A DNA stretch of 64,000 bases. Source: an uncultured Clostridia bacterium (lineage in GTDB: Bacteria > Bacillota > Clostridia > Saccharofermentanales > DTU023). A program made the translations under genes and the position numbers. Below are positions 17,549 to 24,974 of the stretch, in pieces. The notes under the pieces were generated by a model. That model had not been told where the DNA came from, ran no database searches, and saw only the letters and a program-made list of their open reading frames with translations. Location: NCBI GenBank assembly GCA_937922005.1, contig CAKZWV010000038.1, positions 22,797 to 86,796 on the forward strand, written 5' to 3'. The stretch's first letter is position 1. The number at the start of each line of letters is the position of its first letter.

Positions 17549-18535
17549 TTAAACGTGGTCACTTTTGATTCGGGTGGGATCTCTATGGCTAATATAGCGG
17601 ATGAGGAGGATGCAGGCGGCCGACATCAGGAAAAGCAGGAGGGCCATGGTCCAAAGGACGGCATTGTACTCGCCCCCCTCCATGGCTGAGCCCATATCCG
17701 ACGAGATCGCAGCGGTCAGGGTGTTGGCTGAATCCAGAATGCTACGAGGCAGGTTCCGAGACTTCCCGATAACCATGGCCACGGCGAGGGCCTCGCCAAA
17801 GGCCCGGGCTAGGCCGAGGACCATGCCACTAATAATCCGCGTCTTAGCCGTCGGTAGGCAGACCTTAGAGATCACTTGCCATTTGCTGGAGCCAAGGGCA
17901 TAGGCAGCCTTTTTATTGGTGTCTGGAACAAAGAGCATGGCATCACAGGCCACCGTGGCAATAATGGGCAAAATCATTAAAGAAAGAACGAGCGAAGCCG
18001 ATAAGAGAGAAAATCCATTAGAAATCTGGAAGAACTTCTTGATAAAGGGGACCAGAGCAGTCAGGCCGATCCAACCAAAGATGACCGAGGGAATGCCTGA
18101 AAAAAGCTCTACGCCCGAGCGGACCAGATTGGCCATTCGAGGCGTGGCCATCTCGGATACATAGATCGCAATGGCAACTGCCAAGGGGCCTGCAATAAGG
18201 AGGGCCAAAAAGGAAGTGACAAGGGTACCAACGATATAGGAGGCGGACCCAATGAAGCCTCCTCCGGCTGTCCCGTCCACGGGCTTCCACTTGGTGGAAA
18301 AGAAAAATTCTCCAAAGTTGTGGTTGTATTTAGTAAAGGTGTCTAGGCCCCGATATAACAAAAAGCCTAAGACTACAACAGTAATTACGATCACAAGGAG
18401 GCCGCAGGCCAGGATCAAGAAATCTTGGACCTTGCCTTTTTTGACAGCCTGGGCATAGGCATTGGGGTCGGGGGCGCTCCCGGACTGTTTTCTCATAGAT
18501 ATGTCTAACATGCAAATAAGATCTCTTTCTAGCAT
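17549..18535 (-). CDS. pstC: Phosphate ABC transporter permease PstC
   Basis: Second channel subunit of the phosphate importer, 328 residues with six membrane helices. It shows the permease motif GLARAFGEALAVAMVIG and the PstC/PstA pattern YVSEMATPRMANLVRSGVELFSGIPSVIFGWIG. Start choice is uncertain: GGGTGG lies only three bases before the first codon, and later Met codons at residues 9 and 14 are possible. It lies between pstS and pstA. Confidence 0.94.
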   Translation of the reverse strand: MLERDLICMLDISMRKQSGSAPDPNAYAQAVKKGKVQDFLILACGLLVIVITVVVLGFLLYRGLDTFTKYNHNFGEFFFSTKWKPVDGTAGGGFIGSASYIVGTLVTSFLALLIAGPLAVAIAIYVSEMATPRMANLVRSGVELFSGIPSVIFGWIGLTALVPFIKKFFQISNGFSLLSASLVLSLMILPIIATVACDAMLFVPDTNKKAAYALGSSKWQVISKVCLPTAKTRIISGMVLGLARAFGEALAVAMVIGKSRNLPRSILDSANTLTAAISSDMGSAMEGGEYNAVLWTMALLLFLMSAACILLIRYISHRDPTRIKSDHV

Positions 18536-18681
18536 CGACCACCCTCTCTCTATCGGGGGGCTTGGCGTCAGTCCTCTCTGTGATCAAAGAATGGTCTTAG
18601 GGGCCTGATATAAAGCAAGGTCAGAGGAGCCGAGTAGGTTCCCTTGACCTCGTTTTGCATACCAATAGCTGGGAGGGATGA

Positions 18682-19773
18682 TTATTTTTCTACTTTCATC
18701 TCAGTCAGAGGCACATAGTGCATTTTTTTGATCTCTGGGGCAAAGGACTCGGAGCAGATGTAGTCCAAATAGGCTTTCACATGGTCTGGAGCATCTTTTA
18801 GACAATACATGTACTCGTATCCCCAAACCTTATATTTTCCGCTAGCTGTATTCTCTAAAGTAGGTTCAACGCCGTCAATAGAAAGGCCTGCAATCTTATC
18901 GGCATTCTCTGCCAGGTAGGGATAGGCCACATAGCCGATGGCCCCTTCGTTGTCTGCCACTGTCTGTACTAGGGTACCGGAGTCGTCTGTCTCCAGGGCA
19001 TCTCCTACCTCTTCCTCCTGGCCGTTCAGGGCATTCTCCACAAAGAGGGCCCTGGTGCCGGAAGTGGCGGGGCGGGTAATCAATTGAATGGGCAGGTCTG
19101 GACCGCCAAGTTCTTTCCAGTTGGTGATTTTGCTCTGATAGACCCCAATCAATTGCTCTGTAGTAATGTTTTTCACTTGATCAGCCATGGCCTTATTGAC
19201 AATCACTGCCACCGTCATGGTCGCCATCTTATATTCTTGCAACTTTTCGACAAAGGCTGGGTCTAACTTGCTGCTGGCTGGGACGTCTGAGTCTGCGATG
19301 TCAATACTTCCATCTGCAAGTTGCTTGAGACCGGCTCCTGACCCGCCTCCCGTAACATCAATGGTTAAGCCGTCGTTCATCTTCGAGAAAAGATCCGCAG
19401 CAACCTTAGCCATGGGTAGGAGGGCGGAAGATCCAGCTTGGGTAATATTTCCGCTATAGGTCTTTGAGGAAAGAGCCGTGGCTTCGCTATTTTTTTCGTC
19501 TGCCTGGGGCGTAGCCGCTTCAGCCGTGCTAGCATTGTTGGCAGCAGCTGGCATCTGCTCACCAGTTGTCTCTTGAGCCTTGCTGGTGGCAGGCTCGGCC
19601 ACAGTTGTTGTGGAGGTCGTGGGACCTGGCTTGGTTTCTTGGGAGCATGCATAGAGGGGGGCCAGACATAAGAGGCTCACCAGGGCAAGGCACACATAGG
19701 ATAGGCCAGATTTAAAATGGACTGGTTTCTGATTATAATTAATCGGATGATGGATTCTTTGATTTACTTTCAT
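18682..19773 (-). CDS. pstS: Phosphate-binding lipoprotein PstS
   Basis: Extracellular phosphate receptor of the Pst system, 363 residues. A long signal peptide ends in the lipobox LYAC with Cys at about residue 43. A linker rich in Thr, Ala and Glu (about 45-110) precedes the binding domain. Phosphate-contacting patterns are visible: GSSALLPM, TGGGSGAGLKQL and ITRPATSGTRALFVE. The ribosome site AAAGGAAG supports the start. A PhoP-type direct-repeat box and a -10 box lie upstream, so it is the likely first gene of pstSCAB and induced by low phosphate. Confidence 0.94.
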   Translation of the reverse strand: MKVNQRIHHPINYNQKPVHFKSGLSYVCLALVSLLCLAPLYACSQETKPGPTTSTTTVAEPATSKAQETTGEQMPAAANNASTAEAATPQADEKNSEATALSSKTYSGNITQAGSSALLPMAKVAADLFSKMNDGLTIDVTGGGSGAGLKQLADGSIDIADSDVPASSKLDPAFVEKLQEYKMATMTVAVIVNKAMADQVKNITTEQLIGVYQSKITNWKELGGPDLPIQLITRPATSGTRALFVENALNGQEEEVGDALETDDSGTLVQTVADNEGAIGYVAYPYLAENADKIAGLSIDGVEPTLENTASGKYKVWGYEYMYCLKDAPDHVKAYLDYICSESFAPEIKKMHYVPLTEMKVEK

Positions 19774-19802
19774 ACAATTCTTCCTTTCGCAATTACAGGG
19801 CT

Positions 19803-19856
19803 ATTCTAGGGCAGTCCAGTCAAGTCTTCACCCGGAAAATGTAAAGTCCATGTAAA
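19803..19856 (-). promoter_or_regulatory. PhoP box and promoter of pstSCAB
   Basis: On the minus strand two TTTACA hexamers (19851-19856 and 19840-19845) are separated by five bases, the arrangement known for Bacillus PhoP boxes (TTHACA at 11-base period). A third, weaker TTGACT at 19818-19823 keeps the same 11-base phase. A TAGAAT -10 box lies at 19803-19808. This suits direct activation by the PhoP-type regulator encoded downstream. Confidence 0.7.
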
Positions 19857-19882
19857 ATCGTCGGGAATATTTGTTCATAGAA

Positions 19883-19959
19883 AAGCTCCCTCCATGGGTG
19901 GCGGTGTGTACTTTTCACCGACTCTCATGAAGGGAGCTTAGCCCATGGTCGTCCATGGG
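19883..19959. terminator. Structured intergenic segment with two inverted repeats
   Basis: Arms AAGCTCCCT (19883-19891) and AGGGAGCTT (19931-19939) enclose a 39-base loop. Next to them CCCATGG-TCGT-CCATGGG (19942-19959) is a perfect hairpin. On the minus strand the first stem is followed by TTTTCT, so it may end transcription of the small exported-protein gene ahead of the pst promoter. Confidence 0.45.
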
Positions 19960-19995
19960 ACCCATAATATGTGTTCGTTTTAATCTATCGGATGC

Positions 19996-20325
19996 CTACT
20001 TCTGATCTTCATTTTCTAGGACTTCCGTTATAAAACTGCCATCCTCGGAAATCGCATAGACCCTCTCAACACTGCCGTTGCGTTTGATGATTTTCCCGTA
20101 GTATACTTCGCCATCATCAGCTTCATCGTTATGAGCGACTTCTACCGTGTCTGGTTGTCTGATGACAGATTTATCATCACGAACGATTTTGACAATGCTT
20201 CCGTCAGCCGTTTTAAAAACACTTTCTCCTTGATGGGCTTCAAATTTAGAAATCATGAACATGAAGGCTAAGGCCACAACAAGCAAGGCAGATACCATCA
20301 AAATGCTTTTTTTGTTATTTTTCAT
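19996..20325 (-). CDS. Small exported or membrane-anchored protein of unknown function
   Basis: About 109 residues: a lysine-rich start, one hydrophobic segment (ILMVSALLVVALAFMFMIS) that is either a signal or an anchor, then about 80 hydrophilic residues rich in Asp, Glu and Val. The pattern VFKTADGSIVKIVRDD, later YYGKIIKRNGSVERVYAI and DGSFITEV, looks like three short beta-repeats. I recognise no family. The start is the ATG at 20325, eight bases after AGGAGG; an in-frame GTG overlapping that site is not credible. A strong promoter lies 125 bases upstream. Confidence 0.65.
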   Translation of the reverse strand: MKNNKKSILMVSALLVVALAFMFMISKFEAHQGESVFKTADGSIVKIVRDDKSVIRQPDTVEVAHNDEADDGEVYYGKIIKRNGSVERVYAISEDGSFITEVLENEDQK

Positions 20326-20426
20326 ATGCTGCACCTCCTTTGAATGCTATTTCTTTTCGTATCCAAACTTTTTGCACTTGGCGCCAAGCAAAATCGTTGA
20401 ATATCTTTTTTTTCGTTGGCATTCAT
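20322..20426 (-). CDS. Possible 34-codon upstream reading frame
   Basis: A frame reading MNANEKKDIQRFC... ends in TGA that overlaps the next start as ATGA. It begins about 20 bases after the predicted transcript start. No good ribosome site precedes it, so it may be a leader peptide or chance. Confidence 0.25.
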   Translation of the reverse strand: MNANEKKDIQRFCLAPSAKSLDTKRNSIQRRCSI

Positions 20427-20449
20427 ATTATTTCTCAGACCTCAGATAT

Positions 20450-20478
20450 AGTATAGGTATGGGATATTTACCTGTCAA
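20450..20478 (-). promoter_or_regulatory. Promoter of the small exported-protein gene
   Basis: On the minus strand TTGACA (20473-20478) and TATACT (20450-20455) are separated by 17 bases, a near-consensus housekeeping promoter. Confidence 0.75.
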
Positions 20479-20569
20479 TATTCGTAGAAGAGTGTTTTCT
20501 TACGTACCTGTATCAAAGCTATGAAAAACCCCTTTTGGCTCGCAGCTAGCTCCTAGGGCATTTCCTTGC

Positions 20570-20601
20570 AAAAAAAGCAGGACCTGAATCCAGATCCTGC
20601 T
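20570..20601 (-). terminator. Intrinsic terminator after groL
   Basis: On the minus strand AGCAGGA and TCCTGCT form the stem, followed by a run of seven T. It lies about 110 bases beyond the groL stop and ends the groES-groL transcript. Confidence 0.75.
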
Positions 20602-20690
20602 TACGGCCATCCGGCCCATTGTCTATGCACATGCTTGCGGCTCTATTAGCCTAGGGTCTATGCACTTACTTGCGGTCATTCGGCCAATTG
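20598..20690. repeat. Three-unit degenerate 34-35 base tandem repeat after groL
   Basis: GTCTATGCAC occurs at 20621 and again at 20656, each followed by TGCGG-type sequence, and a partial unit precedes them from about 20598. The units end in GGCCCATT, GCCTAGG and GGCCAATT. Confidence 0.55.
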
Positions 20691-20711
20691 ATGTTATCTC
20701 ACTTCTTGCCT

Positions 20712-22325
20712 TTAGTAACCCATGGGAGCGGCGGGCATAGCGGGCTCCTCTTTTGGAATATCGGCCACGGCTGCTTCTGTGGTAAGAAGGATAGAAGCGA
20801 TGGAGGCTGCATTCTGCAGGGCAGACCGTGTTACCTTGGCAGGATCCACGATTCCCTCGGCCGCCATATCGATGTACTCATTGTTCAGGGCATTGAAGCC
20901 GATGCCGTCCTTCTCCTGGGCGACCCGATCGACCACGACGGCCCCATCTAGGCCAGCGTTCTCAGCAATCTGGGCCAGGGGAGCAGCCAGCGACTTCAGG
21001 ACAATGTTGGCCCCGGTCTTGACATCCCCTTCACAGGCGTCGACCACGGTCTGGACGCTCTTGCGGCAATTCATGAAGGCAATCCCGCCACCAGGAACGA
21101 TTCCCTCTTCCACAGCAGCTCTTGTGGCAGAAAGAGCATCTTCAATGCGAAGCTTCTTCTCTTTCATTTCGGTCTCGGTAGAAGCACCGACCTTGATGAC
21201 GGCCACGCCACCACTCAGTTTAGCCAAACGCTCTTTGAGCTTATCCCGATCATAGTCACTCTTGGTGGTCTCCAGGAGGCTCTTAATCAGGTTGACCCGC
21301 TCTTCGATGGCCTCTTTAGTGCCACCACCATCGACGATGATACAAGAATCCTTGTTCATCTTCACCTGGCGAGCCGTACCTAGATCTTCAAGCATGGTGT
21401 CCTTAAGCTCTTTGCCAAGGTCAGAAGAAATATAGGTTGCCCCGGTCAAAGCAGCGATATCGCCGAGCATCTCTTTCCGACGGTCACCAAAGCCAGGGGC
21501 CTTCACGGCAGCGCACTGGAAGGTGCCACGGAGCTTATTCAAGATGATGGTCGAAAGGGCCTCGCCCTCTACGTCCTCAGCAATAATGATAAGTTTCTTG
21601 CCCGTCTTAATGATCTGCTCTAAGAGGGGGAGGATATCCTGGACAGAGCTAATCTTCTTGTCGGTCACCAGGATGTAAGGATCATCATAAGAAACTTCCA
21701 TCTTGCTGGCATCGGTTACCATGTAAGCTGAAATGTAGCCGTGGTCAAACTGCATGCCCTCGACGACTTCCAGGTCGATGCCCATGGTCTGGGACTCTTC
21801 CACCGTGATAACCCCTTCGTTGCCAACTTTTTCCATAGCGTCGGCAATCAACTGGCCAACTTCCTGGTCGTCCGAAGAAATGGCCGCAACCCGGGTAATA
21901 TCCTGCTTATTCTGGATCTCGGTAGCTGTCTCTTTGATGTGGTCCACAGCCGCAGCAACGGCCTTTTCAATCCCCTTACGAATGATCATGGGGTTGGCAC
22001 CGGCGGCGATATTCTTGAGTCCTTCGGTGATCATGGACTGGGCCAAGAGGGTAGCTGTGGTGGTTCCGTCTCCGGCCACATCCTGGGTCTTGTCGGCTAC
22101 TTCTTTGATCAACTGAGCACCCATATTCTCAAAACGATCTTCAAGCTCAATCTCCCGAGCAATGCTGACCCCGTCGTTCGTGATCACGGGCGACCCATAG
22201 GTCTTATCCAAAATCACGTTTCTGCCCTTGGGCCCTAAGGTAATCTTAACGGTATCTGCCAGCTTATTGACCCCTACGGCCAAAGCCTTTCTCGCGTCCT
22301 CTGAATACTTTAAATCTTTTGCCAT
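20712..22325 (-). CDS. groL: Chaperonin GroEL
   Basis: ATP-driven 60-kDa chaperonin, 537 residues. Key motifs are all present: TLGPKGRNVILDK, NDGVSIAREIELEDRFENMGA, the ATP-site VAGDGTTTATLLAQ, KAPGFGDRRKEMLGDIAALTG and the C-terminal nucleotide motif EEGIVPGGGIAF. The tail ends in Met/Pro/Ala/Gly residues (PAMPAAPMGY), a short version of the usual GGM tail. It follows groES by 54 bases under the CIRCE-controlled promoter. Confidence 0.98.
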   Translation of the reverse strand: MAKDLKYSEDARKALAVGVNKLADTVKITLGPKGRNVILDKTYGSPVITNDGVSIAREIELEDRFENMGAQLIKEVADKTQDVAGDGTTTATLLAQSMITEGLKNIAAGANPMIIRKGIEKAVAAAVDHIKETATEIQNKQDITRVAAISSDDQEVGQLIADAMEKVGNEGVITVEESQTMGIDLEVVEGMQFDHGYISAYMVTDASKMEVSYDDPYILVTDKKISSVQDILPLLEQIIKTGKKLIIIAEDVEGEALSTIILNKLRGTFQCAAVKAPGFGDRRKEMLGDIAALTGATYISSDLGKELKDTMLEDLGTARQVKMNKDSCIIVDGGGTKEAIEERVNLIKSLLETTKSDYDRDKLKERLAKLSGGVAVIKVGASTETEMKEKKLRIEDALSATRAAVEEGIVPGGGIAFMNCRKSVQTVVDACEGDVKTGANIVLKSLAAPLAQIAENAGLDGAVVVDRVAQEKDGIGFNALNNEYIDMAAEGIVDPAKVTRSALQNAASIASILLTTEAAVADIPKEEPAMPAAPMGY

Positions 22326-22379
22326 ACTTTCTATTTTCCTTTCCGCATTCCGTAAAAATACATGATTAGCAGGTCTAAC

Positions 22380-22661
22380 TTACTGGACCTTGGCCAAAAT
22401 TTCGCTCTGGCGAGCCAGCAAATACTCTTCTCCGTCGACCTTGATTTCGGTCCCTGCGTATTTGCTCACAATAACCCGATCGCCTTTCACAATCTCCATT
22501 TTGATCTCTTTTCCGTCGACCATGCCACCTGGTCCGACAGCGATCACTTCTGCGATCTGGGGTTTTTCTTGGGCAGAGCCGGGCAAAATAATCCCATTCT
22601 TGGTCTCCTCTGCCTTCTCCATCTTGACCAAAACGCGATCTCCTAAAGGTTGAATATTCAT
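22380..22661 (-). CDS. groES: Co-chaperonin GroES
   Basis: Lid of the chaperonin chamber, 93 residues, normal length. The N-terminal PLGDRVLVK motif and the mobile loop (EETKNGIILPGSAQEKPQ) are clear, as is the C-terminal VSKYAGTEIKVDGEEYLL. First gene of the groES-groL operon, with a CIRCE operator and a good promoter upstream. Confidence 0.98.
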   Translation of the reverse strand: MNIQPLGDRVLVKMEKAEETKNGIILPGSAQEKPQIAEVIAVGPGGMVDGKEIKMEIVKGDRVIVSKYAGTEIKVDGEEYLLARQSEILAKVQ

Positions 22662-22764
22662 TACATGTCCTCCCTTGATTCTTACTCGTATTTTCTCTAT
22701 CTATATCTTTGTCCCCATCAGGGAACCAAGTTCTCGTTGGATATAGGGGCTGAACTAGAAGAGT

Positions 22765-22791
22765 TTAGCACTCCTCAGTTCCGAGTGCCAA
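22765..22791. promoter_or_regulatory. CIRCE operator (HrcA site) before groES
   Basis: TTAGCACTC-N9-GAGTGCCAA matches the CIRCE consensus with one base changed in the second arm. It lies just downstream of the groES promoter, where HrcA binding would block transcription outside heat stress. Confidence 0.93.
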
Positions 22792-22795
22792 GAGC

Positions 22796-22824
22796 ATGAT
22801 AGCCTATTCCCCAGGTCTTGTCAA
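22796..22824 (-). promoter_or_regulatory. Promoter of groES-groL
   Basis: On the minus strand TTGACA (22819-22824) and TATCAT (22796-22801) are separated by 17 bases, immediately before the CIRCE element. Confidence 0.85.
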
Positions 22825-22908
22825 GGCTTTTTTTAACTTTTTAAAAATAAGACAAAATACCAAGAAATAAGGAGAATTTACCTTTTTCTCCAGCAAATAC
22901 TCCCGCCC

Positions 22909-23502
22909 CTATAGGAAGAATCCTAAAAACTTTACAATCATCTGGTCAAGCCAGGGGGCCTTCAAAAAGCCTTCCAATAAGAAAGAATTCTGAAGGAGGG
23001 CAGAAACTTTGGGGAAGACCATCCCCAAGGCCACCAGGGCAATGAGAATAAAAAAAGTGCAGAGGGCCACCCGGCAGCAGGCCAGGCCCATGCCAAGCAG
23101 GGAGTCCATGAGGGGGCGGTCAGCCACCGCTAAGCGGTGGAGGCAGAGCTGATAGAGGATGCTCAAGGCGTTCAGCAAGAGAAACAGAAGGAGAAAGCTC
23201 GCCAGGGCTGCCAGAGCCTGGAGAGCTTGGGCGGCGAGGCCTCGGAATATTTGGTCAGTTAAAATAGGCAGACCAAACTGCTCCTGGACCTGGGATTTAG
23301 CAAAGGCCTCCAGGTGAGTGACAAGGCCCTTGGCCTCGAAGAGATGGAATATGTGTCCGCGAAAGACAGGATAAAGTAAAAAGGCGCAGCAGGTAGACGC
23401 CACGGGCCCTATCAGGGAAGTCAGTTCATAGAGGGCCCCCCGCTGGTAGGCCCTAGCCAAAATCAGGGTAAAGCAAAAGGTAAAAATACAGTCAACCAAC
23501 AT
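22909..23502 (-). CDS. CvpA-family membrane protein
   Basis: 197 residues with four predicted membrane segments: residues 5-20, 30-50, 95-115 and 150-175. The opening (LVDCIFTFCFTLILARAYQRGALYELTSLIGPVAS) and the mid-part matching LLFLLLNALSILYQLCL fit the CvpA (colicin V production) family, whose bacterial role is probably envelope-related. The gene lies 35 bases downstream of the LCP-like gene and probably shares its transcript. It carries a plus-orientation GGAATATTTG motif at 23244. Confidence 0.65.
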   Translation of the reverse strand: MLVDCIFTFCFTLILARAYQRGALYELTSLIGPVASTCCAFLLYPVFRGHIFHLFEAKGLVTHLEAFAKSQVQEQFGLPILTDQIFRGLAAQALQALAALASFLLLFLLLNALSILYQLCLHRLAVADRPLMDSLLGMGLACCRVALCTFFILIALVALGMVFPKVSALLQNSFLLEGFLKAPWLDQMIVKFLGFFL

Positions 23503-23537
23503 CGGGGATGTTCCTTTCCAAAAAGACTCCCAAGGCC

Positions 23538-24767
23538 CTACTTCTGGGGCTTCTCAGGGGGGACCAGATCTGGCAAGGGCTCAGGCCTTGTCTCCGGAGC
23601 GACAGGGGCCCCAGGAATTTCGGGACCTGGCAGAAAAACATAGGTCTTGCCATAGAGGAAGTTCTGGATGGCGGGAACCATGGCTGCAAAATTACAGCGG
23701 AGGGGGGCTGGGTCGCCAGGCTGGAGGGCCGCATAGCCATCTAAGGGAAGGGCCATTTGTCCAATTTCCTTGTCCAAGGCAGGAAGGACCGTAGCGAGGA
23801 GGGTCATAAAGTCATTGGGATCAAAGTTAATCTGAAATAAATCGAGCAAGGGCTCCACTAATTCCAAACGGCTTGCATTGTCTAGGTCCAAAAGCCGGTA
23901 GAGGACGGCCTGCATGACCAGGCGCTGCCGGGCCATGTGGGCATCTTGGGACCCCAAGCTCCCTAGGGGATCTAGATTATCACGAACGTAAGCGCCCACT
24001 TGACGGCCTTGAAGACTCTGGAGGCCAGCCTGGGCAAGGGGGGGCGTCTGGTTGGTCTTGGCCAGAGTCTGATTGGTTTCCAATATCAAGCGGTTGACCG
24101 TGCCCAGGGCTCCTGGCTCTATGTCAAGGTCAATACCCCCTAAAAGATCAATAAGCTCCTCCAGATCTCGAACCGTCAGCGTCCCTAATTTCATGAGGTC
24201 CATGGACAGGTAGTCTCCCAGTAGGCCCAAAACCTCCGCTGAGCTCAACTTGTCCGAAAGCTCGCCGAGCGGGACTAAGGTCTCCGATTTGGGCAAGAAT
24301 ACGGCCATTTCCGGAGAAAGCGAAATCATTTTCACCGTCCCCTGGGCCTGGTTAATCGAAAGCAACAAATAGGCCAAGGCTGGACCCCGGTCTACCTTTT
24401 CCTCTAAGCTATTGTATAGGATCAGCAAAACTGAGGTAATCTGCTTTTCATAAAGGGGGGTCGCCTCGGACCGATATTGACGGCCCCGGTCCCCCTCCTG
24501 AGAGGATTCTCCTAACTGGACTGGCGTCCCCTTCTCCTCTGAACCTAGGTCTCCCATCACGGGTTGAACCTGGTCTCTCCCTGGAGCACTGGGATCCAAG
24601 TGTCCCCGCTCCCCAGATTCAACCAAGTCCTTAAGATGGGAACTGGCCCACAAGGTCATGATAGAAACTAAGACCAGGACGAAGAAGGAGGCTGCCACCC
24701 AAGGTCTTTCCCAGAAAGTAGCTCCGTTTTCTTTAGCAAATAAAAGATTGTATAGATCCTCAAACAT
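23538..24767 (-). CDS. LytR-CpsA-Psr-like membrane protein with a degenerate active site
   Basis: About 409 residues: a cytoplasmic N-terminus, one membrane helix (VAASFFVLVLVSIMTLWAS), a Ser/Glu/Gly-rich linker, and a domain with the layout of LCP enzymes that attach polymers to peptidoglycan. Visible markers are LLLSINQAQGTVKMISLS, LEELIDLLGGIDLDI, GLQSLQGRQVGAYVRDN and HMARQRLVMQAVL. The usual first-site pattern SIPRD reads LSPEM, so the conserved Arg and Asp seem lost. A Pro-rich tail ends the protein. The ATG at 24767 follows GAGG; the frame extends 11 codons further upstream without support. Assignment is by pattern and needs a profile search. Confidence 0.55.
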   Translation of the reverse strand: MFEDLYNLLFAKENGATFWERPWVAASFFVLVLVSIMTLWASSHLKDLVESGERGHLDPSAPGRDQVQPVMGDLGSEEKGTPVQLGESSQEGDRGRQYRSEATPLYEKQITSVLLILYNSLEEKVDRGPALAYLLLSINQAQGTVKMISLSPEMAVFLPKSETLVPLGELSDKLSSAEVLGLLGDYLSMDLMKLGTLTVRDLEELIDLLGGIDLDIEPGALGTVNRLILETNQTLAKTNQTPPLAQAGLQSLQGRQVGAYVRDNLDPLGSLGSQDAHMARQRLVMQAVLYRLLDLDNASRLELVEPLLDLFQINFDPNDFMTLLATVLPALDKEIGQMALPLDGYAALQPGDPAPLRCNFAAMVPAIQNFLYGKTYVFLPGPEIPGAPVAPETRPEPLPDLVPPEKPQK

Positions 24768-24774
24768 GAAAAAC

Positions 24775-24888
24775 CTCGAAGCTGAGAGACGCTCAACCAT
24801 CTAAAACTTCGAACATCAAAGAGCCTAGACCATCCAAAGCGTCGAGTTCAAAGAAGCTTGAAATCAAAAAAACTCGAAATCAAAGAGC
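24775..24888. repeat. Seven-unit degenerate 15-18 base tandem array
   Basis: Units start at about 24775, 24792, 24807, 24825, 24842, 24857 and 24873. The best-kept unit is CTCGAAATCAAAGAGC; others read CTTGAAATCAAAAAAA, CTTCGAACATCAAAGAGC and CTAGACCATCCAAAGCG. The array fills the gap between the LCP-like gene and the terminator upstream and would lie in that gene's 5' leader. Confidence 0.7.
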
Positions 24889-24905
24889 CGTGACTTGTTT
24901 GGGGG

Positions 24906-24946
24906 AAAAAGAGCCCCCTTGTGGGGAATTCGTCACAAAGGGGCTC
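24906..24946 (-). terminator. Intrinsic terminator after the 1,402-residue protein gene
   Basis: On the minus strand GAGCCCCTTTGTG pairs with CACAAGGGGGCTC, with one bulge, and is followed by TTTTT. It lies about 30 bases past the stop. Confidence 0.85.
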
Positions 24947-24974
24947 ACTAAAAGCTAAGCTTTCCTCCCGTTCC

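Noticed and set aside
18536..18681. Terminator between pstS and pstC
   Set aside because: Only a six-base AGGTCA/TGACCT inverted repeat without a T run was found, too weak to call.
24775..24888. CRISPR array
   Set aside because: Units are 15-18 bases, degenerate and contiguous with no unique spacers, and no cas genes are present.
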